A DNA stretch of 64,000 nucleotides from Sympetrum striolatum (Eukaryota; Arthropoda; Insecta; Odonata; Libellulidae). Of the stretch, positions 12,201 to 22,092 are shown in pieces. The notes beneath the pieces were generated by a model. The model saw only the letters and a program-made list of their open reading frames with translations. It searched no databases and was not told the DNA's origin. Location of the stretch: NCBI GenBank assembly GCA_947579665.1, contig OX388351.1, positions 56,552,939 to 56,616,938 on the forward strand, given 5' to 3'. A program made the position numbers and the translations under genes. How positions within the stretch are numbered: position 1 is the first letter of the stretch; each line of letters begins with the position of its first letter.

Positions 12201-12303
12201 ACATACTCAGACTGTTGACTTCTTTATTTACTCATAAACAGGCTGTATTGGCACTGTTATCATACTGCCAAATTAATGCCGCTGATATCGATAGGTTGGA
12301 TAT
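9233..12303. other. non-coding stretch with a GC-elevated island and a TATA-like motif
   Basis: No gene is recognised. A GC-elevated island at about 9410-9860 contains GGTATAAATAAGGAGG at about 9667, which matches a TATA box in form; without a transcript or initiator context this stays a weak promoter candidate. Beyond 9900 the DNA is AT-rich. A perfect hairpin at 10290-10320 is listed separately. The rest, including the slightly GC-richer 11330-11580, shows nothing I can name. Confidence 0.35.
10290..10320. repeat. perfect 13-bp hairpin
   Basis: CGTACTCCTCCTA is followed by a five-base loop and its exact reverse complement, TAGGAGGAGTACG. The stem stands alone in AT-rich DNA, and the flanks do not extend the pairing far enough to suggest a MITE. 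Confidence 0.85.
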
Positions 12304-12355
12304 AGAAGGGTTGGTAAAGATATATTCATTGGTTGCAATCTTTACCAACCCTTCT
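12304..12355. repeat. perfect 18-bp inverted repeat
   Basis: AGAAGGGTTGGTAAAGAT (12304-12321) is followed by 16 bases and its exact reverse complement (12338-12355). The perfect arms in otherwise diverged DNA suggest a recent origin or selection. The stem is shorter than a typical microRNA precursor. It lies about 70 bases upstream of a hammerhead-like core and may be part of the same element. Confidence 0.85.
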
Positions 12356-12422
12356 CCTCTCCTTACCCTCCCCTCAAAACTCTCTTGATATATATATGTG
12401 TGCTGCATCTCTGTGTACTTAC

Positions 12423-12450
12423 CTGATGATGGCGTGAGCCGAAACCGGTC
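12423..12450 (+). ncRNA. hammerhead-ribozyme-like core, copy 1
   Basis: CTGATGA (12423-12429), a short stem-loop with GGC/GCC arms, and GAAAC (12441-12445) give the conserved hammerhead core. It continues into ACCGGTC, where ACCGGT is self-complementary and TC fits the UH cleavage dinucleotide. This is the minimal type I layout with a tiny palindromic helix III described for Penelope-like elements, which is thought to act as a dimer. Helix I pairing is weak here (only the first one or two pairs), so activity is doubtful. A second copy at 33369-33399 shares the core and the downstream TTTGGAT...GTGGAAA...TACGAAG. Confidence 0.45.
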
Positions 12451-12514
12451 GTTTTGGATTAAACTTTTCCGTGGAAATTACGAAGTGCATTTATTTTCAT
12501 TTCTTAGAAGTATT

Positions 12515-12605
12515 TTAATTGTTAAAAGTACTTTGACAGATTAGGTAATTTTGCATAATGGCTACCACGTGGAATCAATCCCGGAACCGCTTTCACCAAA
12601 TCTGA
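12515..12605 (-). mobile_element. decayed tRNA-derived SINE, family 2
   Basis: The stretch from TGTTAAAAGTACTTTGACAG through CCGCTTTCACCAAA matches, with many changes, the better copies at 25605-25742 and 47191-47315. The B-box region survives only as a degenerate GGGATTGATTCC on the minus strand. Identification rests on alignment to these relatives. Confidence 0.65.
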
Positions 12606-14240
12606 GAAAAAATATCAGCACAATAATATCTTTCAAAATAACTTTCAATGTAAATGAGGAACTCATTTTTATAATTGACCTAATTTAAAAATTATTGCCT
12701 CTTTCAACCTTAATAGAAGCACTGAGCTTTAGCTACATAATTAAGCTCATCTCACACTCCATAAATGTTCTTTCGGCGCATAAGTACGCTCATGACACAG
12801 CAAGAGGTTTTTGTGTAAGATTCCTGGAATGTGTCATTTGTCTTATATTTCACGAAATGCACATCCAAAATCCCTCGTTCACCTTCGCATGAGGCCATTA
12901 AATTAACACCTCCTGGCCTTTAACTGCCATTGAAAAGGGCGAGAACGGGAAATTTAGAACGGCTATAACGAATCCCTGCATTCGGGAGTACACGGCATCT
13001 GCTTTTTAAAGCGCGAAAAGGGAAAGAGAGCGGAGGTGCGATAGGAGAGGGTTATGGCGAGGAAGGGAGATGCGCAGATTAGAGACAAAGCGAGTGAATG
13101 GAGTGGAAAGAATAGGCAGAGGCAAATAAAGATAATAACGCCGGAATGGGTCTACCCTTCGGGCCCATGGGAGGGTCCCCAAAGCAGCTAAACCCAAGGG
13201 TTAAAAAAGCGGGCGGATTCTTCGAAAATCGATCACTTGGAGGCGCCTTTATTCACCGAGGATTTTTATTTTATGAATAAAATCATGTTGGAAACAATGG
13301 CGTTCGAATCTATGGATAATCCTTTGGGAAGTGTTCTGCAGCTTAGAGATGGCGATATCCGAATTTAAGTTACTAATGGAGTAGTCACGGGAAAGTAGTT
13401 TGGCGTTTCCGTTAGTAACGCTAATTACTACGACTACACTCCCTACTTTCTGTATTATCCTAAAAATTACTGCATCCTAATTTTGGAACTCGTAAAATTC
13501 GTCAATGTACTCACTGGTAGATAATGTCCTGATTTACTATTACTAATGTAGTAAGACTAATTAATTTTTGAAAAGTATACAGATTTTTGTTAAGGGAACT
13601 TAGTACAACAGAATTTTTACAATTCGTAGAGACAGAAGAAACAACTTGAATAGGAAATTTTTTGAGATTTTTTAGTAATAAATTTTCTTCACAGCAGAAT
13701 TTCCCAGCCTTACTGACGGTAAAAAATCTTCAAATACAATTCGAATAACTGATATTTCCAAAGTAGTTAGCTTCATATTTATTAAGTATTCCAATCCATA
13801 TTTCAATTTTGAGATCATATATTTTGCAATTAAATTAGTCAGATTATTACCCTTAGATAATATATTTGTAAAGGTATTTTTATAATTGATAGGAATAATT
13901 TTGATGTGCATGGTGGATGAGTACTTCGCACATTTTGAACATATCATCAGCATTGCTTTCGAGTCATACGTTCAATCACATTATTCTTCTCGAATTCAAT
14001 GCAGGAGTATGGCATGAGCTAAAAAGAAGGAAGGAATTGCTAAATAAAATTTTACACCAATGTAGTTTGAAACAACGATTTGCACAATTTTGGACTATAG
14101 AATTTAAATACATCTTTCGGTACACATAGAGTTAAATTTTATTTTATTTTGTAATACCAAATTTGATTTTGACTCTCTAAGAATTATTTATTTTATTATT
14201 TAATATTTATTACTTAAAAGTGCGGTCATCCTCTCTTGTT
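12606..14240. other. non-coding stretch with a GC-elevated, purine-rich island
   Basis: Nothing recognised as a gene. An island at about 12900-13260 is GC-elevated and purine-rich on the plus strand. The remainder is AT-rich, with only short chance ORFs. Confidence 0.4.
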
Positions 14241-14244
14241 TTCT

Positions 14245-14345
14245 CTGATCACCGGTGAATGAGACGAGGAACACCGAAGGATTTTGGAGATTCTTAACTT
14301 CTAATACATGAACAGTCGTGTTCCAAATTTTCTTTCTTCGCATTA
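14245..14345. mobile_element. solo arm of the 61-kb MITE family
   Basis: CACCGGTGAATGAGACGAGG..., then TTTTGGAGATTCT and an AACAGTCGTGTTCC block match the right half of the complete element at 61045-61233. Related fragments lie at 37590, 41838, 42896 and 51905. The left arm is missing, so this is a truncated copy. Confidence 0.6.
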
Positions 14346-16190
14346 TTTTTTTTTGACTGGAAATAGGAACCCATTTAATATTGACTCCCATGTCCGAAGC
14401 TGCAGAAATTCCGTGACAGTTACTCTAACGATAGTATGAATGGCATTCTTGCTCATGGGTGGAACTCGTCGAGATCCTGTCCATTTTGGAACAATTTCCC
14501 TCCACAGCCGGTCAGTCACGTGTCCGGCCACAATTCCAGCACCGAATTGACAGCGCACGGCGAAAAATATATGGCAAAGCTGTCGGCGAAGAGAAATGCG
14601 TGGGCTGCAGGAGGAGGAAAGGCGGGGATCGGAAGCGTGAAGAGGCGGAGGAAGAGATTTGACGGTACGGAACGGAATGGAAGAAAGACGAAAAACAAAG
14701 GCGGAATTCTCGGAGGCGTCTTGCGGAGAAAAGTTAAGGACTCAGGGCACGCTTCCACAGCGAGAGCGTCTCTTTTTCATATTCATAAGACAGGGCAAGA
14801 AAAAGGGAAGCCCTTGATAAGGTTGTAGGAGAAATAAAAGAGGAAAAAATATGGTTCGTTGAGTCCCTTACGCGTGATAGGTTCACCTCGTAGCCGTATC
14901 TCAGAGCACTCTACATTGAATCGGCGGGGGCATCTCGGGGCCAAGGGAGTGGAATAGATTGGAAGGTTATTTGGTATGGATTTATTGAAAAGTTGAGAAG
15001 CCGTGTTTATTTCTGAGGGCCGGGCACGGCACGGGAAAGGGCCGGCGATGCCCCGCGGAATACCAATCGAAGGAGGAGAATCCACATCCTGCTGATATGT
15101 TTAATTCCTACGGCTCAAATTGCGATTTCCCATTTCCGTCCCTGTGAATTTAAATTCGTTGACTTTTTTATCGGATTTCCGGCTGATAAAATTCCGCCCA
15201 CTGCGGGGTAAGAAGGGGTACGGAGAAGTCTTATTTAAGCCCCGAGATCGGGTTCCAATTTTCTTTCCCGAGCCATTAAAGGTATTTGAAGAATCTAATT
15301 TTCATATATCTTTCCACCCGCTTTCTCTTTCTCGCTCGCCTTTTCAACGCGGGAGTCCGCGGTTTTTGAATCGGATTTATTTTCCGGAATGAACTCGATT
15401 CAATTACGCATTACCCTCTTCTGAAAGGATCTCCACTCTTGCGAAGAACTGCTTAGTCTTAATCTACTGGCGGAATTTGAATACAAAAGGCTCCAAGTAT
15501 TTGTATTCCTACTCATTCCTTAGTATGTAAGCTTGAGCGTTTTCTAAAGTAGCTTTACTCCATTTGTTGTTGGAGAATGTTGAATGCAGACTAACTTTTT
15601 ACCATAGTCAACAAATAATGGGAGGCATTGCTTTCAAAGCCGACTTCAGACTTCCTTCTCCTATTAATTTATGGATCTGTCGAGTTGCCTTTTTGTTCAT
15701 AGTTGCTGAGTCTAGAATTCGCTTTAACTCGTTGTAGTGTTTGCAGAAATATAAACTTTCTTGGGTGTCATCATCAGATATCTTAAAATCTACTACTTAG
15801 TTAAGTGAGTAAGTTAAATGGCAGTGAAATATTGTATAAACCGTTAATTTATACTAACTTAGAATTATATTGCATTTTATCTCTGAGAATAGATTTTGTT
15901 TTACTTAAAAGCGTCTTTTACCCACATAATCCAAGCTTATGTATACTTAAGAAATTAAAAAACTTTTTTTAATTCATGCTTTTTACGAGTTTTAATGCCA
16001 TCTTGGTTTACTTCCTATATAATAATAATAATAATAGGGATTTGATGAGATGATGATTTAGTTTGGATAGAGGAAAGCATAATTTGGATTTAAGTATTTC
16101 TAAACTTCAGCTTCCACTTATTACAATAGTGAATGGAAATTGATTTTTTTCATCGAGCAATGCATTTAAATGGCAAGAAATACTTATCTT
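14346..16190. other. large GC-elevated, purine-biased island; no gene recognised
   Basis: Between about 14440 and 15420 the plus strand is GC-elevated, and much of 14560-15080 is strongly purine-biased. Long overlapping ORFs (the longest 14436-14828, 130 codons plus) are low-complexity in Arg, Lys and Gly. Their mirror ORF on the other strand is Pro/Phe-rich, which is what purine-rich DNA gives without coding. No domain is recognisable. After 15430 the sequence returns to AT-rich, with a short (TAA)n tract at 16020-16036. Confidence 0.4.
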
Positions 16191-16194
16191 GCTT

Positions 16195-16740
16195 ATACAT
16201 TGTCTAGTAATTGGACAAATCCTTAAGTTGGAGAGAGATATTTTGGTTTTTATTAACGCTGCTCTTGTTTTAATCCAGGTTCATTTTATTTTTATTTCCT
16301 TCCATGATATTGATCTATTAAGTTGTCTAAATTCTAACCCAAAACTATTTATCTAGAGCAGAGTTTCACAACACCACGGAACACCGGTGTTCCGCTGAAC
16401 CTGAATAGGAGTTTCACGACATTTTGGAGTGTCAATGGAGAATTGGAGAATAAAAGACATTAAATGCTTTATTGATTCATATTTTAAGTTTTTATTACAA
16501 TATTATAGTTTTATATTTAAAAATAATTACCAAATAAATAATTTGTTGTAATTAAATGATTTTTTTTTATTTCACAAGTAGAATTACCTAACCTAAATAT
16601 AAGCTTAGTGTTCCGTTAAACTTCCCAGGTTTGCAAAGTGTTCCATTGCAGAAAAAGTTTGAGAAACCCTGATCTAGAGATCAATCAGTAATTTTTGAAA
16701 TACCATACGCTTATACATTGATACTTCATTAGAAATTTTA
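16195..16740 (+). repeat. dispersed repeat, filled copy (carries a hAT MITE)
   Basis: The flanks of the MITE at 16359-16671 match 21677-21900. Shared landmarks are AATTGGACAAATCCTTAAG, CTAACCCAAAACTATTTATC and CTAGAG followed by diverged downstream sequence with a common TACATTxATACTTC motif. The match is diverged, so the duplication is old. This copy holds the insertion; the other does not. Confidence 0.8.
16359..16671. mobile_element. hAT-type MITE with 8-bp target duplication
   Basis: The ends are terminal inverted repeats of the hAT type: CAGAGTTTCACAAC on the left, and CAGGGTTTCTCAAAC read inward from the right. The element is 313 bp, AT-rich inside and non-coding. It is flanked by a perfect 8-bp duplication, ATCTAGAG, at 16351-16358 and 16672-16679, the length typical of hAT insertion. 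The paralogous locus at 21823-21830 has a single ATCTAGAG and no insert, which confirms both boundaries. Confidence 0.93.
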
Positions 16741-18040
16741 ACTTTAATTGATAAAAACAACATGAAAAGTAATATATAATTTTCGTTTCACTGCTATTAA
16801 GTCAAAACTATTAAAATTATTTTTTTTCAGCTTTTTGATTCCAAACCTTTGAAGCATAAATGGAGTTTCACCATTATTTAAACAGTCATTGTTAAATGAA
16901 ACTTTCATGAGTTAGGTGCAACAAATCGGTCTTTTAATTGGATACTTAAATTGAAGGAATCAGCTCCAATGTAGGCAAGCTTACTGTAATAAGACATGAA
17001 ATGCGTAACGTATAGTAAGGCTGCATGGGTCATGCACTACTCAAGCTGCTACAGTGGTTCTAACACAAAGTTGATGAGCAATTTTTTCATCGTACCTCTT
17101 GGAGGCTCTACTCTATCTACAGCATCAAGTTAAATTCTAATCCACCGTGACACATTTCTGAAAGCGATTACTATACATCAAACTCAAAACAAGCGCGAGG
17201 CACCGTGAAATTTTAAGCGTAACAAGACCAGCTCACCCACGTCATAAGCCTACGTATGAGTTTAGAAGAGACCCGAAGAGCATCGAAACGAGATTTAACG
17301 TGCGAGCAGAAAATAGCTATGTATCCATGAAAGAGGCTTACCACAAAACACGCAGAGTTTTACCCGAGTGAAAAACTTAGGAAGGTATTAGAGCCGCAGC
17401 AAAAGAGGAAGTTTCCCGCTTTTCTTCGAAGATTTCGCTTAAAATGTGGGCAACCTGAAATATTGAGTTTGATAATTTAATCGATAACCTAGGTAAAATC
17501 TCCTACTCTTAATCCACAATCGTGGATTTTACTTACGTATGAATGTAGGCTGGAGCAAAGACGTATGTGAATTATCTAGCCGGAGTGACATTTAGAACCT
17601 CGTTCCTTCTAAAAGTAGCTAACAAGAGAGAGAATTGAGGTTTATTAGGCATATTGAAGATTGAAATACATGGAAGAAATATTTTTTTTTCAATAAAATT
17701 CAAGTGAAAAGAAGTATTTATTTTCACCTAAAGATGTAAGTTATCTCACGAAACTGGTCGTGTGTAAAATATAAGGTGGAAAATAGTACAAGTGAAAATT
17801 TTATTTCTTCAATTTATTTCTATAGAATCTCACATAGTCAAGCCTACTACCATTTATTTTATTAATTGAAGATTGAGTTAATAATTATGAAGGACTTTGT
17901 TAAGGGAGAGATTGAGACTATAAAGCCCCCTTTACATCTGACTCTACGTCACATAAATGTAAAAAAGGGATAGCTTGAAAAAAAAAACAGTACAAAGAAG
18001 AAGGTAACTTTGTGGATTTAAAAACATGAGGTAAGGGATT
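16741..18040. other. non-coding AT-rich stretch
   Basis: Nothing recognised. A mildly GC-richer zone at 17000-17420 has no coding or structural signal that I can support. Confidence 0.4.
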
Positions 18041-18054
18041 AGGAAAAAATATTT

Positions 18055-18110
18055 CCACTGCAGGAAAACACCCTCAAAAAGGGGGGTGTGAAAAACCTGC
18101 AAATCCTACA
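18055..18110 (+). repeat. dispersed hairpin motif, copy 1
   Basis: ACACCC (18068-18073) and GGGTGT (18084-18089) can pair, and are followed at once by GAAAAACCTGC. The same arrangement recurs at 62677-62708 and, without its left arm, at 34140-34172. The recurring hairpin plus tail marks a dispersed element, probably a short retroelement end. Confidence 0.6.
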
Positions 18111-21100
18111 AATAGGAAACTTATATTTATTAATGAAATCAGGTTAAATTATATTTAAAATACAAGAAGACCTACCAATAGTAGGATAGATAGATAGTAC
18201 CTATCTTACAAAAACAAAAAAATGAACAGTCAATTACATATTTACATGTAAGAGGGTAAACGGTCTAAACAATTAAAAAGAAAACGGAGGAAAATAATAA
18301 TCTATAGAAGGTAAAATACAATTCAAAATACAATACTGGTACTGATAGAATACTATAAGCAGAGTATGTCCACGAAAGTGAGGCACAAATGCCGTTCATT
18401 ATACATTTTTCTCGCTATTTCATATGAAAATAATTAATTCAGTGCCACTGTTCAGCATCAACCATACTTCGGTAGTTTTAATGTAATACCAGTTATGTAT
18501 TTACAATAGAATATTCACTCCACAAGCAGGGGAGTAGGGTGTGTGCTAACACCCTTATCCCCATCTATCTGTAGAAGCATCTTTCCCAAGGTCTGTTTGA
18601 ACCTCTTACTCTCGACCATTAGCTACTGGAAGGTAATGAGGCGGTTTGGCAAGATTAGGAGTGTTGTATTTTTCCTATACAATCATCTATTTGCTAGAAT
18701 GATATTAGTGCGGAACATCTATAGAAATGCAGCAAAATGCAAAATTAGGAGTGACACGTTTTGCAGAATTAAATAAGAACATTTGAACCAAAATTTCCTT
18801 GGCGGGTACATGACCAATACTACTGATAAATTAAGTCGGATTGTACCCGAAGAAGGTACCATCCGGTATTTCAGTATCTACGGCGACATCGTGACAGATA
18901 AACAGAGTGTCGTCTGGACTTGTTTGCGGTGGTTGACCATTTATATATATTTGAATGGTGTTGATAAACTTTCCCTAGAAGTAGAGGTGGCGGTGTGATA
19001 AAGTAGTTGTTAAATAGAAGGAAAGGGATTACTTAGAGTCATTACTCATTAATTTGTTGTTATGATTTTTTATTAATTAGTTGCATTTATTTACATTAAA
19101 AGAAGCCCGATTTTGATTTTCATTAAATAAGGTCGGGTTTCTCATGTTGAATGGACTGGTTTGGTTTAAGGGTAGGTTTTCAAATGTCTTTGCTAAATTT
19201 TGACAACCAATTGCTTTTGCAGCAGTGGTAGGATTGGATTGGTGGTTGTATTTGCCTATTAATCCTCTATATTAAGATTATTTTATTTTCTGTCTTAAAG
19301 CAAAACGATAAAAATTCCATTCATTAAGATTTGTATCTAATTTAGTTGTGGATATATTGTGGTTATCCGCGTAGATGTCGATAATCCTCTTTTTAAAGTT
19401 CGAGGTTGCAAATTCCTCAATATTCCTTCAACATCAATCAATTAACGTATTCCTTGTTAGGAAAATATTTTCATTTTTAAAATTGCTTGCAAAAAACGGT
19501 AACATTGACAGCAGGCGAAGCGGCAGAGTACATACTCAAGAGTTCTTCCCGACTCCGGATATTGCTTCTCTATGATTTAAACTCGCAAATGAATTCCTCC
19601 TGCAAAGAGATTGCTAATGTAGCTCATAACTTAATTATCCGACACCTTTGTTGAATTCAGCGTTATTCACTCCGGAAAATTTTTCAATGCGGTCATGGGG
19701 AAATACATGGCTCGTTTCGGTAAGAGGTTCGAGAAGAGACTCGTTACGTGGTCAATTTTCTCTGCTTCCGCTGTGCTTTTCAAATTGATCTGGAGTGAAA
19801 GTGAGGTGTGAGGGGAGAATATTAAGGAGTTTGAAGGAGAAAGGCTGTATCTCGGTTACTTAAGGGGAATGTTAAGGGTTGGAAGGGAAAGTCAAGGCAA
19901 ACGATGCGTGTCTTGGGCTCGCATCTAGAAAATGAATGCCAATCGAAGGAGAGGGCGATTGATTTAAGGAATTGGGTACCATAAGGGAAGGATGCGTGCG
20001 TTGGTGGTAATTACTATGGGAGAGAGAAGCATCCATATTTAGTGAGATAATGTCCTTAAAGATTTAATACATAAATAGGTGTAGGCTTCTTTATTGATCT
20101 AAAATAGAGCCATATGCCACTTGACCCTTGACTAATACAAAATGCATCAAATGGATAGTCTTCTGAAAAGAGCACAAATTATGATATATCGAGGTTTTTT
20201 AACTGGTTAATTTGAAATAGAATTATGGAAAATAAGAAAAGTCTTGTGAGGGAAATAAAATACTGCGAGAAATTTTATCATAGAAAAAAGAAATATTTTT
20301 CTTCAGGAAAAATCCTGCAGATAACATGTTCTGAAAACTACCTGTAAAATGTCTTCACAAATGAGGAATATTTCGATGATATGTTAAGACATTACCATTT
20401 TTACATGCGTGTAATTAGTTCAATCAATTCTTACTTTTATCACATATCTTAAACAATCAATAAATATTCCTTGAGTAGAATTTGTTTTGAAATATTTCAT
20501 TCAATTTTCAGTTCTGAATCCATATTCTTAAGCATCATAAATTGATTAAATTTGTAGTCTATAAAATTTGACAGTTGGTTACAAACATTACAATATTAGC
20601 TAGGAGAGATATAGTTAACATTGACTAAAAAAATATATACAAAATTTAAAATCGCTCTTTCAGAATCATCTTCATCGCAATCCTCTGCAAATAGTTTACA
20701 TCGACCTTATATTTTTTTATTAATTTTTTTTCCTGAGCAAATCCGTTTATAAGTCTACTGATCTACTAAACAATTATTTTGAGCGTTTACCAAGAAAAAT
20801 AATTCTCCAAGGATAGAAACATAAAGTAAAAGAGCAATTAATTATAATAAAATATTTCTTCGTGCTAAGAGACGATGATAACTTACGGAAAACTCTTAAA
20901 AATAATGTAAAATCTTGCCTAAATTTACTTATAGCTATTTATCATCATCATTGGTTTACAATCCTCCAGATCCAAACTTATACAAACTTTTCAGTTCCCA
21001 ACAAATGTCAGAATACCTAACCATAAAACAAATCACTTTTTGTATCTCAAAATCAAACCTAAATTTTCCTCTTCCATTTCCCCCTTTGCCAACACTACCA

Positions 21101-21330
21101 AATGTACCATAAAAGATCAAGTTTCCTCTTCTTTATACCAATATTTGCAGCAGAACTCTCCTACTTTACTCTTCGACCTCCTTCATTATATATCATATCA
21201 TTCTTTTTTATTTTCATTATTCGTTGGTGGAATGCAACAAGGATTCACCGAAATTAAATTATATAAAATAATTCAACATAACTCATTCCGCTGTAGCATT
21301 ACTATCATCACATCCATGAACAGCAGCGAG
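18111..21330. other. non-coding stretch with one GC-elevated island
   Basis: No gene is recognised. A short imperfect stem (GAAGCCCGA/TCGGGTTTC) lies near 19104-19141. A moderately GC-elevated, purine-rich zone spans about 19640-20010. The remainder is AT-rich. The ORF at 18783-18998 and the ORFs at 20915-21342 show no recognisable motif. Confidence 0.35.
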
Positions 21331-21339
21331 ACCAAGAGC

Positions 21340-21456
21340 TAGCCATGCAGGTAATGTGTTCTTTTATGGTAAAGTGTTCCCCGGGTTGGGTCATGGTGGG
21401 AGCGTATATGTGCAAAATGACCACAGCTGTCAAAGAACTTTTAACAATGAGTGATT
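21340..21456 (+). mobile_element. decayed tRNA-derived SINE, family 2
   Basis: CCCCGGGTTGGGTCATGGTGGGAGC is followed by ATGTGCAAAATGACCACAGC and AAGAACTTTTAACAATGA. This follows the B-box region and the body of the copies at 25605-25742 and 29130-29255, here in plus orientation. The A-box half is barely recognisable. The ORF through this stretch is a shadow of the SINE. Confidence 0.6.
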
Positions 21457-21497
21457 TTATTGACTCTCAAAGACTACAAATAGACACTAGGCAAATT

Positions 21498-22092
21498 GGT
21501 AGTAATTCCTGTGGGGGTAAGGAAAATAAAATGCCTCCCCTCGTACTCACCCTAGTCGGAAGGAATAACCTCCAAAATCTCCAGATGACGGTACGTCCTG
21601 CAACACAATTACAATATAATTCAATTAAAAATACCAAATTTTCAACATTTCTATGGAAGGACATTCTTTTATTTATTGTCAAATAATTGGACAAATCCTT
21701 AAGTATGAGAGAACTATTTCGGCTATAATTAAAGCTGCTTTATTAATTCAGTTTCATTAAATTCTTATTTACTTCCGTAATATTAATCTATCAAGGTGTC
21801 TAATTCTAACCCAAAACTATTTATCTAGAGATAAATCTTTAATTTTCGGAATTCCGGACGCTAATACATTAATACTTCTTCGGATGTTCTGAGTTAAAAT
21901 GATAACAAAAGAATGAAGAGCAAAAATAATTCCTATAGTAGTAGGTAGTAATTCCTCTGGGGGGAGGGAAAATTAAAATACCCTCCCTGGTATTCATCCT
22001 AATTAGAAGGAAAATCCTGCAAAAGCTCCTGTAGGTCTTGCAATAAAATTACAATATTATAAAATTAAAAATCCCAAATTTTCAACCTATTT
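21498..22092 (+). repeat. tandem duplication with the unfilled hAT site
   Basis: A ~150-bp segment beginning GGTAGTAATTCCT at 21498 recurs at 21944, a spacing of 446 bp. Both repeats end in AATTACAATAT(A)ATT...CCCAAATTTTCAAC-like sequence. Between them lies the paralog of 16195-16740, with the unfilled ATCTAGAG site at 21823-21830. Confidence 0.75.

Noticed and set aside
13375..13455. Inverted-repeat MITE
   Set aside because: The arms (around GAGTAGTC and GACTACACTC) pair only in short, interrupted pieces.
14436..14828. 130-codon ORF as a protein gene
   Set aside because: Arg/Lys/Gly-rich low complexity from purine-rich DNA, an open mirror ORF on the other strand, and no recognisable domain.
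21345..21686. 113-codon plus-strand ORF
   Set aside because: It runs through a decayed SINE and a tandem repeat; the frame is not kept in the related copies.
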